A stretch of DNA of 64,000 nt from Catonella morbi ATCC 51271 (lineage in GTDB: Bacteria > Bacillota > Clostridia > Lachnospirales > Lachnospiraceae), in the NCBI RefSeq assembly GCF_000160035.2, contig NZ_KI535369.1:125733-189732 (forward strand), written 5' to 3'. The position numbers and the translations under genes were made by a program. The notes beneath the pieces were generated by a model. That model made no database searches and was not told the DNA's origin. It saw only the letters and a list, made by a program, of their open reading frames with translations. Positions 9,274 through 17,395 of the stretch are shown here, in pieces. Position 1 is the first letter of the stretch; every line of letters begins with the position of its first letter.

Positions 9274-9714
9274 ATGTTAAAGAATATTCCTAAGATATTA
9301 TCACCGGAGCTTTTAGCAGCCCTTTGTGAGATGGGACATTCAGACAGACTTGTAATTTCTGATGGAAATTTTCCGGCTCATACTATGGGAAAAAATGCTA
9401 AGGTAATAAGGCTTGATGGGCATGGAGTTCCTGAGGTACTGGAGGCTATATTAAAAGTATTTCCGCTTGATACTTATACTGAAAAATCAGTTTCTCTTAT
9501 GGAAAAGGTTCCGGGAGATACTGTAGAAACTCCTATATGGAAAGAGTTCGAGGACATAGTAGCAAAATATGATGAGCGTGGTGCGAGTACCATTGGCTTC
9601 ATCGAAAGATTTAAGTTTTATGAGGAGGCTAAGACCTCTTATCTCATAATAGCAACTTCTGAAAAGGCTCTGTATGCAAATATTATGTTGCAGAAGGGTG
9701 TAGTTACAGACTAA
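9274..9714 (+). CDS. fucU: L-fucose mutarotase (RbsD/FucU family)
   Basis: I start at the ATG at 9274 (MLKNIPKILSPELLAAL), because it follows AAAGAGGAAAC and aligns with the family; a longer frame from 9238 has no ribosome site. At 146 residues it is close to FucU (about 140). The conserved block MGHSDRLVISDGNFPAHTMG contains the catalytic His and Asp of the RbsD/FucU fold, and the C-terminal EKALYANIMLQKGVV is typical. It interconverts alpha- and beta-L-fucose so that the isomerase receives the right anomer. It supports L-fucose as the operon substrate. Confidence 0.93.
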   Translation: MLKNIPKILSPELLAALCEMGHSDRLVISDGNFPAHTMGKNAKVIRLDGHGVPEVLEAILKVFPLDTYTEKSVSLMEKVPGDTVETPIWKEFEDIVAKYDERGASTIGFIERFKFYEEAKTSYLIIATSEKALYANIMLQKGVVTD

Positions 9715-9741
9715 GAGTCTGGGAAAATGGAGGAAAAAAAG

Positions 9742-10890
9742 ATGGCAAACAAAATTGTATTAAACGAGACTTCTTATCATGGAGCAGGAGCAATTAAGGA
9801 AATTACTGTAGAGGCTAAGAACAGAGGTTTTAAGAAGGCTTTTGTATGTTCAGATCCTGACCTTATTAAGTTTAATGTTACAAGCAAGGTAACAGATTTA
9901 CTTAAGGCTGAAAGTATGGACTTTGAAATCTATTCTGAAATTCAGCCAAACCCAACAATTGAAAATGTACAGAGTGGTGTAGCTGCATTTAAAAAGGCGG
10001 CAGCAGACTATATTATAGCTATCGGTGGCGGTTCTTCTATGGATACAGCTAAGGCTATCGGTATCATCATTACAAACCCTGAGTTTGAAGATGTAAGAAG
10101 TCTTGAGGGACTTTCGGCTACAAAGAAGCCTTGTATACCTATTTTTGCAGTTCCTACAACAGCAGGTACAGCGGCAGAGGTAACTATCAACTATGTTATT
10201 ACCGATGTAGAGAAGAAGCGCAAATTCGTATGTGTAGATCCACACGATATCCCTGTAGTAGCATTTGTAGATCCTGAGATGATGAGCTCAATGCCTAAGG
10301 GACTTACAGCTTCAACAGGTATGGATGCACTTACACACGCTATCGAAGGTTATACAACTCTCGGTGCAAATACAATTACAGATATGTTCAACTTAAAGGC
10401 TATAGAGCTTATTGCAAAGAGCCTTAGAGGAGCTGTTGAGAATACAAAAGAAGGCAGAGAGGGTATGGCTCTCGGACAGTACCTTACAGGTATGGGCTTC
10501 TCTAACTGCGGTCTTGGGATAGTTCATTCTATGGCACATTCTTTGGGTGCTGTCTATGATACACCTCATGGTGTGGCTAACGCTATCCTCCTTCCAACAG
10601 TAATGGAGTACAACGCAGAAGCAACAGGTGAGAAGTTAAGAGACGTTGCTATAGCTATGGGTGTTGAAGGTGTAGAGAAGATGAGTCAGGAAGAGTACAG
10701 AAAGGCAGCAGTTGATGCTGTAAAGAAGCTTTCACAGGATGTAGGTATTCCTGCCGACCTTAAGGCTATAGTTAAGCCTGAGGATCTTGACTTCCTTACA
10801 CAGTCTGCTATGGATGATGCCTGCAGACCTGGTAATCCAAAGGAGCCTACATTTGAGGATATTAAGGGGCTTTATTTGAAGCTTATGTAA
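9742..10890 (+). CDS. fucO: L-lactaldehyde reductase (1,2-propanediol-forming), iron-dependent alcohol dehydrogenase
   Basis: Group III Fe-dependent alcohol dehydrogenase of 382 residues. The start at 9742 is preferred because GGAGG falls correctly before it; the upstream ATG at 9727 overlaps that ribosome site. GGGSSMDTAKAIG near residue 95 is the NAD-binding loop. Metal ligands lie in FVDPEMMSS..GMDALTHAIEGY and in the HSMAHSLGAVYDTPHGVANAILLP block. It reduces the lactaldehyde made by the aldolase to 1,2-propanediol, regenerating NAD+ anaerobically. Last gene of the operon. No propanediol-using genes are visible, so propanediol is probably excreted or used elsewhere. Confidence 0.92.
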   Translation: MANKIVLNETSYHGAGAIKEITVEAKNRGFKKAFVCSDPDLIKFNVTSKVTDLLKAESMDFEIYSEIQPNPTIENVQSGVAAFKKAAADYIIAIGGGSSMDTAKAIGIIITNPEFEDVRSLEGLSATKKPCIPIFAVPTTAGTAAEVTINYVITDVEKKRKFVCVDPHDIPVVAFVDPEMMSSMPKGLTASTGMDALTHAIEGYTTLGANTITDMFNLKAIELIAKSLRGAVENTKEGREGMALGQYLTGMGFSNCGLGIVHSMAHSLGAVYDTPHGVANAILLPTVMEYNAEATGEKLRDVAIAMGVEGVEKMSQEEYRKAAVDAVKKLSQDVGIPADLKAIVKPEDLDFLTQSAMDDACRPGNPKEPTFEDIKGLYLKLM

Positions 10891-10928
10891 TTGAGAATAT
10901 ATTTAAGTATAACAAGAAATAATAACTG

Positions 10929-10972
10929 TTCCCTATCAAGACTGAAAGAAAAATCAGTTTTTGATAGGGAAT
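10929..10972. terminator. Terminator ending the fuc operon
   Basis: TTCCCTATCAA and TTGATAGGGAA form the stem, extended inward by CTG/CAG, with a T-rich tail on the plus strand. It lies between fucO and the convergent SMP-30 gene and could serve both. Confidence 0.85.
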
Positions 10973-11049
10973 TAATTTTGTACGTATCATAGTCTGAAGT
11001 ATTTTATCGGATAGTGGAATGGACTTTTGTTTTTAGTGTATTACTTTTT

Positions 11050-12036
11050 TTATAGTTCCAGTTGTACAAGTGTAGCAGGCATTTCATGCTTAGTATTTAC
11101 CTTATCCGGACCGGTAACAAGGTCAAAGCATGAAACTATAATTCTACCATCCCATACTATAGGTTCTCCCGGCTGATCAAGTCCTCCATCCACTCCGCTA
11201 CAGTCAGGGCTTTCGGCAATACGCTCCACCTTGCCGTCAGGAGTTACCTTTGCAATAGCATTTGCAGAGAAGTCGGCAATATAAAGGTTTCCGTTATCGT
11301 CAAAAATCATACCATCCGTGCTCTGTAAATTTTTGGCATCCTGTGCAAATATCTTATTTTCAGCAAGGCTTCCATCTTCTTTGAAAGTTAGACGGTATAC
11401 CGCCCCATCACCAAAATTACCAACATATAGAGCTCCGTCAGGTCCGAATACAATACCGTCTGCTCCATACTGACAATCAGGATTTTCAGTTACAAAGGTG
11501 GCAAAGATATTTTCATCCTTCAGAGTATTGCTTATATGTATATCATGTTCATCTGTTCTAAATCTATAAACACAGCTTACCAGCTTGCCGTCCTCACGTT
11601 TCACAGGATGGAGATAACTTTGTGTAACATACATATATCCATCTTTTATGCGGATACCGTTTGGATGTTCCATCCCATATGCCACCACAGTGGTTTCCAA
11701 GATGTCTCCATCATCCGTAACCTTTAGTTTGAGTACACGTCCTTTAAATATAAGATCAGGGTGTTCACTCCAACCTTGATTATCACATAAATATACATTC
11801 CAATCGTCATCAAAGGCTATACCCATATTGCGGGCTATGCCTGTTTCAGGATGAACCGGAACATCAAACCATTTTGTTACATTTCCTTCTTTATCAAGGC
11901 GCACTACTATTCCCGACATGTTATCTTCGGCATAATTCGGACAGGAAAGTACAAGATTACCATGTCTGTCTATAGCCATCCCATCAGGTGTACATATATA
12001 TTCAGGTAAAATACTGAAAAGTTTTGATTCTCTCAT
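11050..12036 (-). CDS. SMP-30/gluconolactonase-family protein
   Basis: 328 residues with the six-bladed beta-propeller pattern of the SMP-30/gluconolactonase/LRE family: repeated DGNLYIADF-, DGALYVGNFGDGAVYRL- and NVYLCDNQG-type blades, plus PDGMAIDRHGN near residue 17, NPNGIR and DSTDGMIFDDNG. Members hydrolyse sugar lactones with a bound divalent metal. The propeller metal ligands (an Asn, an Asp and an early Glu/Asp) look present but I cannot place them exactly. GGAGG lies before the ATG. It converges on the fuc operon, so a lactone route for fucose or related sugars is possible but not shown. No signal peptide. Confidence 0.8.
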   Translation of the reverse strand: MRESKLFSILPEYICTPDGMAIDRHGNLVLSCPNYAEDNMSGIVVRLDKEGNVTKWFDVPVHPETGIARNMGIAFDDDWNVYLCDNQGWSEHPDLIFKGRVLKLKVTDDGDILETTVVAYGMEHPNGIRIKDGYMYVTQSYLHPVKREDGKLVSCVYRFRTDEHDIHISNTLKDENIFATFVTENPDCQYGADGIVFGPDGALYVGNFGDGAVYRLTFKEDGSLAENKIFAQDAKNLQSTDGMIFDDNGNLYIADFSANAIAKVTPDGKVERIAESPDCSGVDGGLDQPGEPIVWDGRIIVSCFDLVTGPDKVNTKHEMPATLVQLEL

Positions 12037-12142
12037 ATTGCCTCCTTCTAAAAACTTGATTAAAATTTTTTGCTCAAACTTTTTGCATCAAACCTTAGTA
12101 AATGCTTTTGTAATATTCCAAAGTTTGTATTATTCTTTTTCG

Positions 12143-12171
12143 ATGATATTATTATTACTAATCAAAGTCAA
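12143..12171 (-). promoter_or_regulatory. Promoter of the SMP-30 gene
   Basis: On the minus strand TTGACT (12171-12166) is followed after 17 bases by TATCAT (12148-12143). It is eight bases from the left copy of the 133-bp repeat, so the IS1634 insertion left this promoter intact. Confidence 0.6.
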
Positions 12172-12178
12172 TGTACAA

Positions 12179-12311
12179 AGCTAAGGCTTTAGGGTAAAAT
12201 ACAACACTCTTATCTGTAGTCGATGAGGATAGAAATATTCCGCTTTTGGTATAGGCGCTTTATTTTAATTTATCGTTAGTTATATACTTTATTACGATAT
12301 AGTGATAAAAT
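12179..12311. repeat. 133-bp direct repeat, left copy (IS1634 target duplication)
   Basis: Identical over 133 bases to 14267-14399 (offset 2088). It starts with AGCTAAGGCTTTAGGG and ends with AGTGATAAAAT. The flanking bases differ on both sides, so the limits are exact. The repeat abuts both ends of the insertion sequence, as expected for target-site duplication. IS1634 of Mycoplasma mycoides is known for unusually long, variable-length duplications. Confidence 0.92.
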
Positions 12312-12335
12312 CCCATCTTTGGCACTTATATAATC

Positions 12336-12381
12336 AAAAATCGTTGTAAACCTTTGTGTATAGTGGGTTACAACGATTTTT
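12336..12381. terminator. Terminator inside left end of IS1634 element
   Basis: AAAAATCGTTGTAA pairs perfectly with TTACAACGATTTTT (14 bp, 18-base loop), A-rich before and T-rich after, so it works on either strand. It ends the transposase transcript. Confidence 0.85.
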
Positions 12382-12405
12382 ATCTTTGTCGCGGTCTTTA
12401 GTACT

Positions 12406-14133
12406 TTATTCCTGTTCTTTACTAAGCTTCTGAATTGTCTTCATTTTACTTTTTGTTATAAATTGAAAGTCTGTACGAAAACCGCTTACTTCGTGCAAAT
12501 CATCTGTTATATTTTCTCTATTGTATAACGGCATAAAGCCCTGCTCCTGCAAATCAGCAAAATTCATTGCTTTTAGTGTGCTCAATATTTCTTCGCATGT
12601 ATACTTATAATCCAGTTTTTTCTCAAGATACCTATAAAGCGTTAATGCTAAGAAACAGATTAAAAAGTGGGCACGTATTCTGTTCTCGTCCTGCAGATAC
12701 ACAGGCCTTGCAGCAAAATCTGTTTTCATAATGCGAAAACATTCCTCAATCTGCCACCTTCCCTCGCTGACCTTTAAAATATCTTCCACATCGTCATCCA
12801 ACAGGTCTGTACACACTGCATAAAGTCCGTCATACATAGCTTCTTCGTTAATCTTATTCTCATCAAGATAATGATGAATATCAGCAACCTCACCTTCCTT
12901 TGTGACAGCCTCTGCACCTATAAAGCGTGCCGGATCATTAGGATTTTTACGGTTCTTTTTTGTAGTTCCCGAATCAAGCATTTTTTGTGCACGCTCTACC
13001 TGTCTTTCACGAATGGCTTTTTGATAAGCGGCATATTTAGGTGAGTAAGTAACAATAAGCCTCTGGTCTATCCTCCTTGTAATATATGGCTCATCTTTGT
13101 AATAAAGTCCCTTATCATCGGGATCAAGTTTTGTTATGTCTACAGGCTTATTGTCTGAAACACGCTTAAAGCCTTGTGGATTAAGAGCCCATTCTTTCTC
13201 CTCTTTTTTCAGTTTTTTAATTGACTGTGTAACAATAAAGGAGCGTTCAGCCGTGTGGTTGTAAAACCTGATACTTTCAGAGCCAAGTCCTGCATCACTG
13301 CAATAGATGAATTTATGGCAGCCAAAATCCCTAAGGACTTTTTGCTCCAAAGGTTTTAAGGAAGTCTGCTCATTGGCGTTACCGGAGAAAAGAGAGAATG
13401 CAAGAGGAATACCGTCTCCATCCATAAACAGTCCCATCTGCATAATAGGATTGGGGCGGTGTTCTTTGCTTTTACCATACTTTTTGTTTCCATCTTCCTG
13501 TTCGATTTCAAAGTAATAGTTAGAACAGTCATAATAAAGAACCTTATCATTTCTGTTTCCTAAAAAATGGCTGTTTTTATAAACCTCAGCTTGAATCAGG
13601 TCACATTCAGAACCTAAAACATCAAGTGCCCTGTAAATATCATGAAGCTCATAAGAAGGTTTTTCTAAAAATTCAGATGCAGTCTTAAAAGATGAGCGTT
13701 TACTTGCAGGTTCCAAAACCCTGGCATAAATCAGGTCTGCAAGAATCTTATTTATGTCATATTTAAATTTATGTTTAAGTTTTAATTTACGGCAGATTTT
13801 ATTCATTCTGAGTTTATAATATAAAGACTGAATAAAAAGATAGCCGCCGCGGTAAAAGACCTGTCCGCCATAGTCTAATTGCCTGTCTGCATGAAAAGGA
13901 ATGAGGACAGTCTGGGCTTCTTTTTCTTTTTTATAACGTTCTGTTTCTATCCTAACCTCATTTTTCGCCCAGGCAATCACATCGTCTCTTGTTGGTCCAT
14001 GTTCAACAAGAAGCTGTTCAAGAGTCCCGAGTTTACGGATAATCTTAGACGAGGTACTTCCGTTAGGTTTGGCAAAGGATTTAGCAATATAAAATGACTC
14101 AGCATTTTTAGATTTTGTTATGTGAAGATTCAT
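12406..14133 (-). CDS. IS1634-family DDE transposase
   Basis: 575 residues from the ATG at 14133, which has GAGGAGGT at a proper distance; an in-frame upstream extension to 14169 lacks a ribosome site. The N-terminal region starts MNLHITKSKNAESFYIAKSF and continues RKLGTLEQLL. The catalytic core has Asp in VLYYDCSNYYFEIE near residue 190, Asp in KFIYCSDAGLGSESI near 280, and the IS4-superfamily Y-(2)-R-(3)-E-(6)-K-like segment SEGRWQIEECFRIMKTDF near 470. It cuts and pastes the element in which it lies. Nothing appears broken. IS4-superfamily membership is clear; the IS1634 branch is supported by length and the long target duplication. Confidence 0.93.
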   Translation of the reverse strand: MNLHITKSKNAESFYIAKSFAKPNGSTSSKIIRKLGTLEQLLVEHGPTRDDVIAWAKNEVRIETERYKKEKEAQTVLIPFHADRQLDYGGQVFYRGGYLFIQSLYYKLRMNKICRKLKLKHKFKYDINKILADLIYARVLEPASKRSSFKTASEFLEKPSYELHDIYRALDVLGSECDLIQAEVYKNSHFLGNRNDKVLYYDCSNYYFEIEQEDGNKKYGKSKEHRPNPIMQMGLFMDGDGIPLAFSLFSGNANEQTSLKPLEQKVLRDFGCHKFIYCSDAGLGSESIRFYNHTAERSFIVTQSIKKLKKEEKEWALNPQGFKRVSDNKPVDITKLDPDDKGLYYKDEPYITRRIDQRLIVTYSPKYAAYQKAIRERQVERAQKMLDSGTTKKNRKNPNDPARFIGAEAVTKEGEVADIHHYLDENKINEEAMYDGLYAVCTDLLDDDVEDILKVSEGRWQIEECFRIMKTDFAARPVYLQDENRIRAHFLICFLALTLYRYLEKKLDYKYTCEEILSTLKAMNFADLQEQGFMPLYNRENITDDLHEVSGFRTDFQFITKSKMKTIQKLSKEQE

Positions 14134-14209
14134 AAGCATACCTCCTCTTATTATAACACACAATAACATAAAATACCATAGGTAAAAATAATTTTTTTGA
14201 CATAAAAAA

Positions 14210-14231
14210 CTCAGGCTATATAAGGCCTGAG
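14210..14231. terminator. Terminator inside right end of IS1634 element
   Basis: CTCAGGC and GCCTGAG form a 7-bp stem with T runs on both strands outside it. It lies upstream of the transposase, where it would block read-through transcription from flanking DNA. Confidence 0.75.
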
Positions 14232-14266
14232 AGGTATTTTTTTATTATGTAACTGTCAAAGTCCCG

Positions 14267-14399
14267 AGCTAAGGCTTTAGGGTAAAATACAACACTCTTA
14301 TCTGTAGTCGATGAGGATAGAAATATTCCGCTTTTGGTATAGGCGCTTTATTTTAATTTATCGTTAGTTATATACTTTATTACGATATAGTGATAAAAT
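14267..14399. repeat. 133-bp direct repeat, right copy (IS1634 target duplication)
   Basis: Exact copy of 12179-12311. Its right part holds TATCGTTA (14359-14366) and TTACGATA (14380-14387), and a further TTACGATA overlaps its edge at 14399-14406. It forms the upstream region of the small two-gene module that follows. Confidence 0.92.
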
Positions 14400-14406
14400 T
14401 ACGATA
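14359..14406 (+). promoter_or_regulatory. Candidate operator of the two-gene module
   Basis: Three related half-sites: TATCGTTA at 14359-14366 (inverted), TTACGATA at 14380-14387 and TTACGATA at 14399-14406. TATACT at 14371-14376 could be a -10. Phd/YefM-type modules usually autoregulate through such palindromes. Assignment is inference. Confidence 0.35.
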
Positions 14407-14433
14407 AGTAGATTGATTGTTAGGGAGGTGACT

Positions 14434-14709
14434 ATGCAATTCGATTATGCACTTCTAAGTAATGAGGGAGAATTTACAATATTTCGTTATGGAGACTATG
14501 TTATAAGATTTAAAGCACCATATTCACTAGAGAAATATACAGAGATAAAAGAATGGGACAAAGGATATCTGGTTGTTATGGCTAAGTATAAACATAATAA
14601 AGAAAGTGAAGAAGAGTACATTGACTTGATTCCCATACTGGAGAATCTGTATATTACACCGGACGAATTTTTAAGACCAATTAAGGGGGTGAAAATAGAA
14701 AATGCTTGA
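14434..14709 (+). CDS. Small protein of unknown function paired with a Phd/YefM-like gene
   Basis: 91 residues from the ATG at 14434, chosen because GGGAGGTG lies six bases upstream; a TTG at 14413 would place the ribosome site inside the gene. The sequence (MQFDYALLSNEGEFTIFRYGDYVIRFKAPYSLEK, then a strand-rich middle and YIDLIPILENLYITPDEFLRPIKGVKIE) is a small soluble alpha/beta protein that I do not recognise. It overlaps the downstream antitoxin-like gene by 8 bases, so the two are translationally coupled. Position first in such a pair would fit a partner or toxin, but it shows no RelE, Doc or PIN signature. It lies just outside the IS1634 duplication. Confidence 0.75.
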   Translation: MQFDYALLSNEGEFTIFRYGDYVIRFKAPYSLEKYTEIKEWDKGYLVVMAKYKHNKESEEEYIDLIPILENLYITPDEFLRPIKGVKIENA

Positions 14710-14917
14710 TATTATCAAAATAGCAGATGAGGCAGATATGATTGTTACCACTAATTCGCCTATATTTTTAACAAAAAACGGATATGGAACAATGGTGGTA
14801 ATGAGTATAGAACAGTATTCATCCCTTACGGATTCAGTTGAAAAAAGCCTTGATGAAGCAGACAAATATGCGGATGAATGTGATGTTAGATATATTCTGC
14901 ATACTACAGTAGGATAA
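14702..14917 (+). CDS. Phd/YefM-like antitoxin-type protein
   Basis: 71 residues. The N-terminal half follows the Phd/YefM DNA-binding pattern: an initial helix, then TTNSPIFLTKNGYGTMVVMSIEQYSSL, equivalent to the usual PVxITKNGxPxAVLMSxxEYxxL. The C-terminal acidic helix would bind a partner. AAGGGGGTG provides the ribosome site inside the upstream gene. Normally a RelE/YoeB or Doc toxin gene follows; here the next feature is a terminator and a convergent LysR gene, so no classic toxin is visible. The partner may be the upstream protein or have been lost. Confidence 0.75.
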   Translation: MLDIIKIADEADMIVTTNSPIFLTKNGYGTMVVMSIEQYSSLTDSVEKSLDEADKYADECDVRYILHTTVG

Positions 14918-14975
14918 ACTATTTTCGGTCTGTGACCTATGAGCAAATAATTGGGATTTAAGAAGAAAATATCTT

Positions 14976-15019
14976 ATCCCCACCGGAACCGGATAATAGA
15001 ATCCGTTTTTGGTGGGGAT
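14976..15019. terminator. Bidirectional terminator
   Basis: ATCCCCACC (14976-14984) pairs with GGTGGGGAT (15011-15019), with a T run after it on the plus strand. It separates the Phd-like module from the convergent LysR gene. Just upstream, 14927-14955 (GGTCTGTGACCTATG...AATAATTG) repeats one arm of the inverted repeat at 44604-44671. Confidence 0.8.
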
Positions 15020-15040
15020 TTTATTTAGCCCAATTTGAGC

Positions 15041-15925
15041 TTAGGAAAATATATCCCTATATTCCCTCCCCTTTATATACTCAATAAACTTAGACACCTT
15101 ACTTGTAGGAATATTCCCCTTCTTCCAGACAAGACCAAAGTTATTGGTAATCTCAGGCATTATAGGTATTTCCACAAAATCCCTCGGATTCACAGCTAAG
15201 GAAGAATATAAGAAGGCTCCACAATTTCCGCCCCGTACAAAGTTTAAGATAGTTCCAAGCTGACTTGAGTGCATAAGCACTTCAGGCATAATATTTAAGG
15301 CATGGTATCTTGCAAATATAGTGGCATTTTGCACAGAGTCGGTATTAAAGAGAATTACAGGCTCATTAATAAGCATATCGAAGGTAATGGACTTTTCACC
15401 GGCAAAACGATGGCTTTTAGCTACACAGAAAACATAGGAGTCCGTCATTAAAAAATGTGATTCATATTTGGCAATATTATAAAAATCCATGTTTACAAGA
15501 GCAACATCCAGCATATCCTCGTTTATCAGGTTTGAGGCACGTATAGAGCCGTATTCATAAAGCTTCACGGGAATGTTATGGGTCTCCTGAAAGGCGTTGA
15601 TGAGCCTTGGGAAAAAGACTGTACTCATAAGCGGAGGTATACCTATCCTTATTGCCTGATTGTTATTTCCAATAGAGCCAAACTCATCGTAAAGCTCGTA
15701 ACTGTGCTGAAGCAGGCTGTTGGCTTTTTTATAAAATTCTTCACCTTCTGAAGTTAAAGTAATTCTGTTTTTTCCATGGTTAAAAAGTTTAATCTGAAAT
15801 TCATTTTCCAAATCCCTGATAGCAACAGATATAGTAGGCTGGGTAACAAAAAGCTCGGCAGCAGCTCTGGTTATGCTGTGGTAGCGGCAGACTGCGCAAA
15901 AATATTCTAAATGATTTAAAGTCAT
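15041..15925 (-). CDS. LysR-family regulator of the tartrate locus
   Basis: 294 residues, standard LysR length. The N-terminal helix-turn-helix is MTLNHLEYFCAVCRYHSITRAAAELFVTQPTISVAIRDLENEF, followed by the linker helix and a type 2 periplasmic-binding effector domain (IRIGIPPLMSTVFFPRLINAFQ). It is divergent from the transporter and tartrate dehydratase genes, the same layout as ttdR-ttdABT in E. coli, where the regulator activates on tartrate under anaerobic conditions. Effector assignment is by context. The 179-base divergent region has two inverted repeats suited to LysR binding. Confidence 0.88.
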   Translation of the reverse strand: MTLNHLEYFCAVCRYHSITRAAAELFVTQPTISVAIRDLENEFQIKLFNHGKNRITLTSEGEEFYKKANSLLQHSYELYDEFGSIGNNNQAIRIGIPPLMSTVFFPRLINAFQETHNIPVKLYEYGSIRASNLINEDMLDVALVNMDFYNIAKYESHFLMTDSYVFCVAKSHRFAGEKSITFDMLINEPVILFNTDSVQNATIFARYHALNIMPEVLMHSSQLGTILNFVRGGNCGAFLYSSLAVNPRDFVEIPIMPEITNNFGLVWKKGNIPTSKVSKFIEYIKGREYRDIFS

Positions 15926-15996
15926 GGCATTTACCTCGTTACAGATTTGAATTCTTAATTTTTACCAATTGTATCATTATATCACCATATCTAATT

Positions 15997-16067
15997 TTAG
16001 TATAGTTTTTTTTTATACTAACCCAAGTAAGAAGTAAATATACTTTTTAGTATTAATAAATTATAAT
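15997..16067 (+). promoter_or_regulatory. LysR-type operators and transporter promoter
   Basis: TTAGTATA (15997-16004) and TATACTAA (16014-16021) form an 8-bp inverted repeat with a T-rich spacer, and ATACT-TTTT-AGTAT (16040-16053) is a second related palindrome. TATAAT at 16062-16067 is the -10. The -35 position (TATACT, 16039-16044) is poor and overlaps the second palindrome, as in activator-dependent promoters. Confidence 0.55.
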
Positions 16068-16104
16068 ATGGTTGTAAGAAAAAATAACAGATAGGAGTGG
16101 AAAA

Positions 16105-17373
16105 ATGAGTCCAGCGATTATAACCTTATTGTTTCTAGCATTTGCTATTGTGATGTTCGTGTCAGAAAAAATTCCCTTGGCACTTACATCGATGATAGTC
16201 TGTTCGGGTCTCGTTGTTACGGGAGTTTTAGATGTAAAGCAGGCTTTTGGAGGATTTATTGATACCAATGTAATTCTTTTTGTGGCTATGTTCATAGTAG
16301 GTGGTGCCTTATTTGAAACTGGTATGGCAAATGAAATTGGTGGTTGGGTAACCAGGTTTGCAAAGACAGAACGAGGGCTTATAGTTGCAATTATGGTGAT
16401 AGTCGGATTTATGAGTGGTGTACTTTCAAATACCGGTACTGCTGCAGTCCTTATCCCTGTAATTATCGGTATAGCAGCAAAATCAGGATTTAAAAGGTCA
16501 AAACTGCTTTTGCCGTTGGTATTTGCAGCAGCTATGGGAGGGAACCTTTCGCTAATAGGGGCACCGGGCAATCTGATAGCCCAGTCAACTTTAGAACCAA
16601 TAGGTCTTAAGTTTGGATTTTTCGAGTACTCTATTGTAGGTTTGCCAATACTTGCAGCAGGTATATTATTCTATGCAACGATTGGTTATAAACTATTGCC
16701 GGATAATGAGCCAGGTGATGATTCCATATTTGACGGTAAAAACGATTTTGGTTCAGTACCTAAATGGAAAAAAATTCTTTCTTTAGTAATACTGGTAGCC
16801 ACCTTGGTTGGAATGATATTCGAAAAGGAAATAGGTATTAAACTTTGTGTAACAGGCTGTATTGGAGCAATTCTTCTTATATTAACCAAGGTAATTTCTG
16901 AGAAGGATGCACTAAAATCAATTGACCTTAAAACAATCTTCCTGTTTGGTGGTACACTTTCACTTGCAACTGCACTTAAGGAGACCGGTGCAGGTGAGAT
17001 GATAGCAGATAAGGTTATCGGTGGTCTTGGAGCAGAGCCTTCGCCTTATGTACTTACATTCATAGTATTTATCATCTGCTGTGCACTTACAAACTTTATG
17101 TCAAACACAGCAACTACAGCACTTATGGCACCTATCTGTCTTTCTATTGCCCAGGGAATGGGAGCAGATCCGAGAGCGGTACTTATGGCTTGTGTAATAG
17201 GCGGTTCTTGTGCCTATGCAACACCTATAGGTATGCCGGCAAATACTATGGTGGTGGGTGCTGGCAACTATAAGTTTATGGATTATGTAAAAGCAGGCAC
17301 ACCACTTATAATTATCGCAACTATAGTAAGCATGATAATTTTACCGATTGCCTTCCCGTTTTTCCCTGCGTAA
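16105..17373 (+). CDS. DASS/SLC13-type dicarboxylate (tartrate) transporter
   Basis: 422 residues with about 11 hydrophobic segments. Two SNT motifs, in GVLSNTGTAAVLIPV near residue 114 and NFMSNTATTALMAPI near 333, mark the two inverted halves of the divalent-anion:Na+ symporter family (ion transporter superfamily, near ArsB/NhaD). GNLSLIGAPGNLIAQ near 148 is the usual substrate-loop region. The first gene of an apparent operon with tartrate dehydratase subunits, 22 bases ahead, it probably imports tartrate or exchanges it for succinate, like TtdT. A related C4-dicarboxylate such as malate is the alternative. Ribosome site GGAGTGG precedes the ATG. Confidence 0.83.
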   Translation: MSPAIITLLFLAFAIVMFVSEKIPLALTSMIVCSGLVVTGVLDVKQAFGGFIDTNVILFVAMFIVGGALFETGMANEIGGWVTRFAKTERGLIVAIMVIVGFMSGVLSNTGTAAVLIPVIIGIAAKSGFKRSKLLLPLVFAAAMGGNLSLIGAPGNLIAQSTLEPIGLKFGFFEYSIVGLPILAAGILFYATIGYKLLPDNEPGDDSIFDGKNDFGSVPKWKKILSLVILVATLVGMIFEKEIGIKLCVTGCIGAILLILTKVISEKDALKSIDLKTIFLFGGTLSLATALKETGAGEMIADKVIGGLGAEPSPYVLTFIVFIICCALTNFMSNTATTALMAPICLSIAQGMGADPRAVLMACVIGGSCAYATPIGMPANTMVVGAGNYKFMDYVKAGTPLIIIATIVSMIILPIAFPFFPA

Positions 17374-17395
17374 ATAAATCTAAAAGGAGATTATT

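Larger units (their letters stand above)
12312..14266 (-). mobile_element. IS1634-family insertion sequence
   Basis: 1955-bp element bounded exactly by the 133-bp direct repeats. The two ends match as terminal inverted repeats. Left CTTTGGCACTTATATAAT and right (reverse complement) CTTTGACAGTTACATAAT agree at 15 of 18 positions, five bases in from each edge. It carries one transposase gene on the minus strand and a terminator-like hairpin inside each end, which would insulate the gene from outside transcription. The transposase is intact, so the element may still be active. Confidence 0.9.

Noticed and set aside
9898-10245. 115-codon minus-strand ORF inside fucO
   Set aside because: Cys/Tyr-rich shadow of the dehydrogenase gene with no family resemblance.
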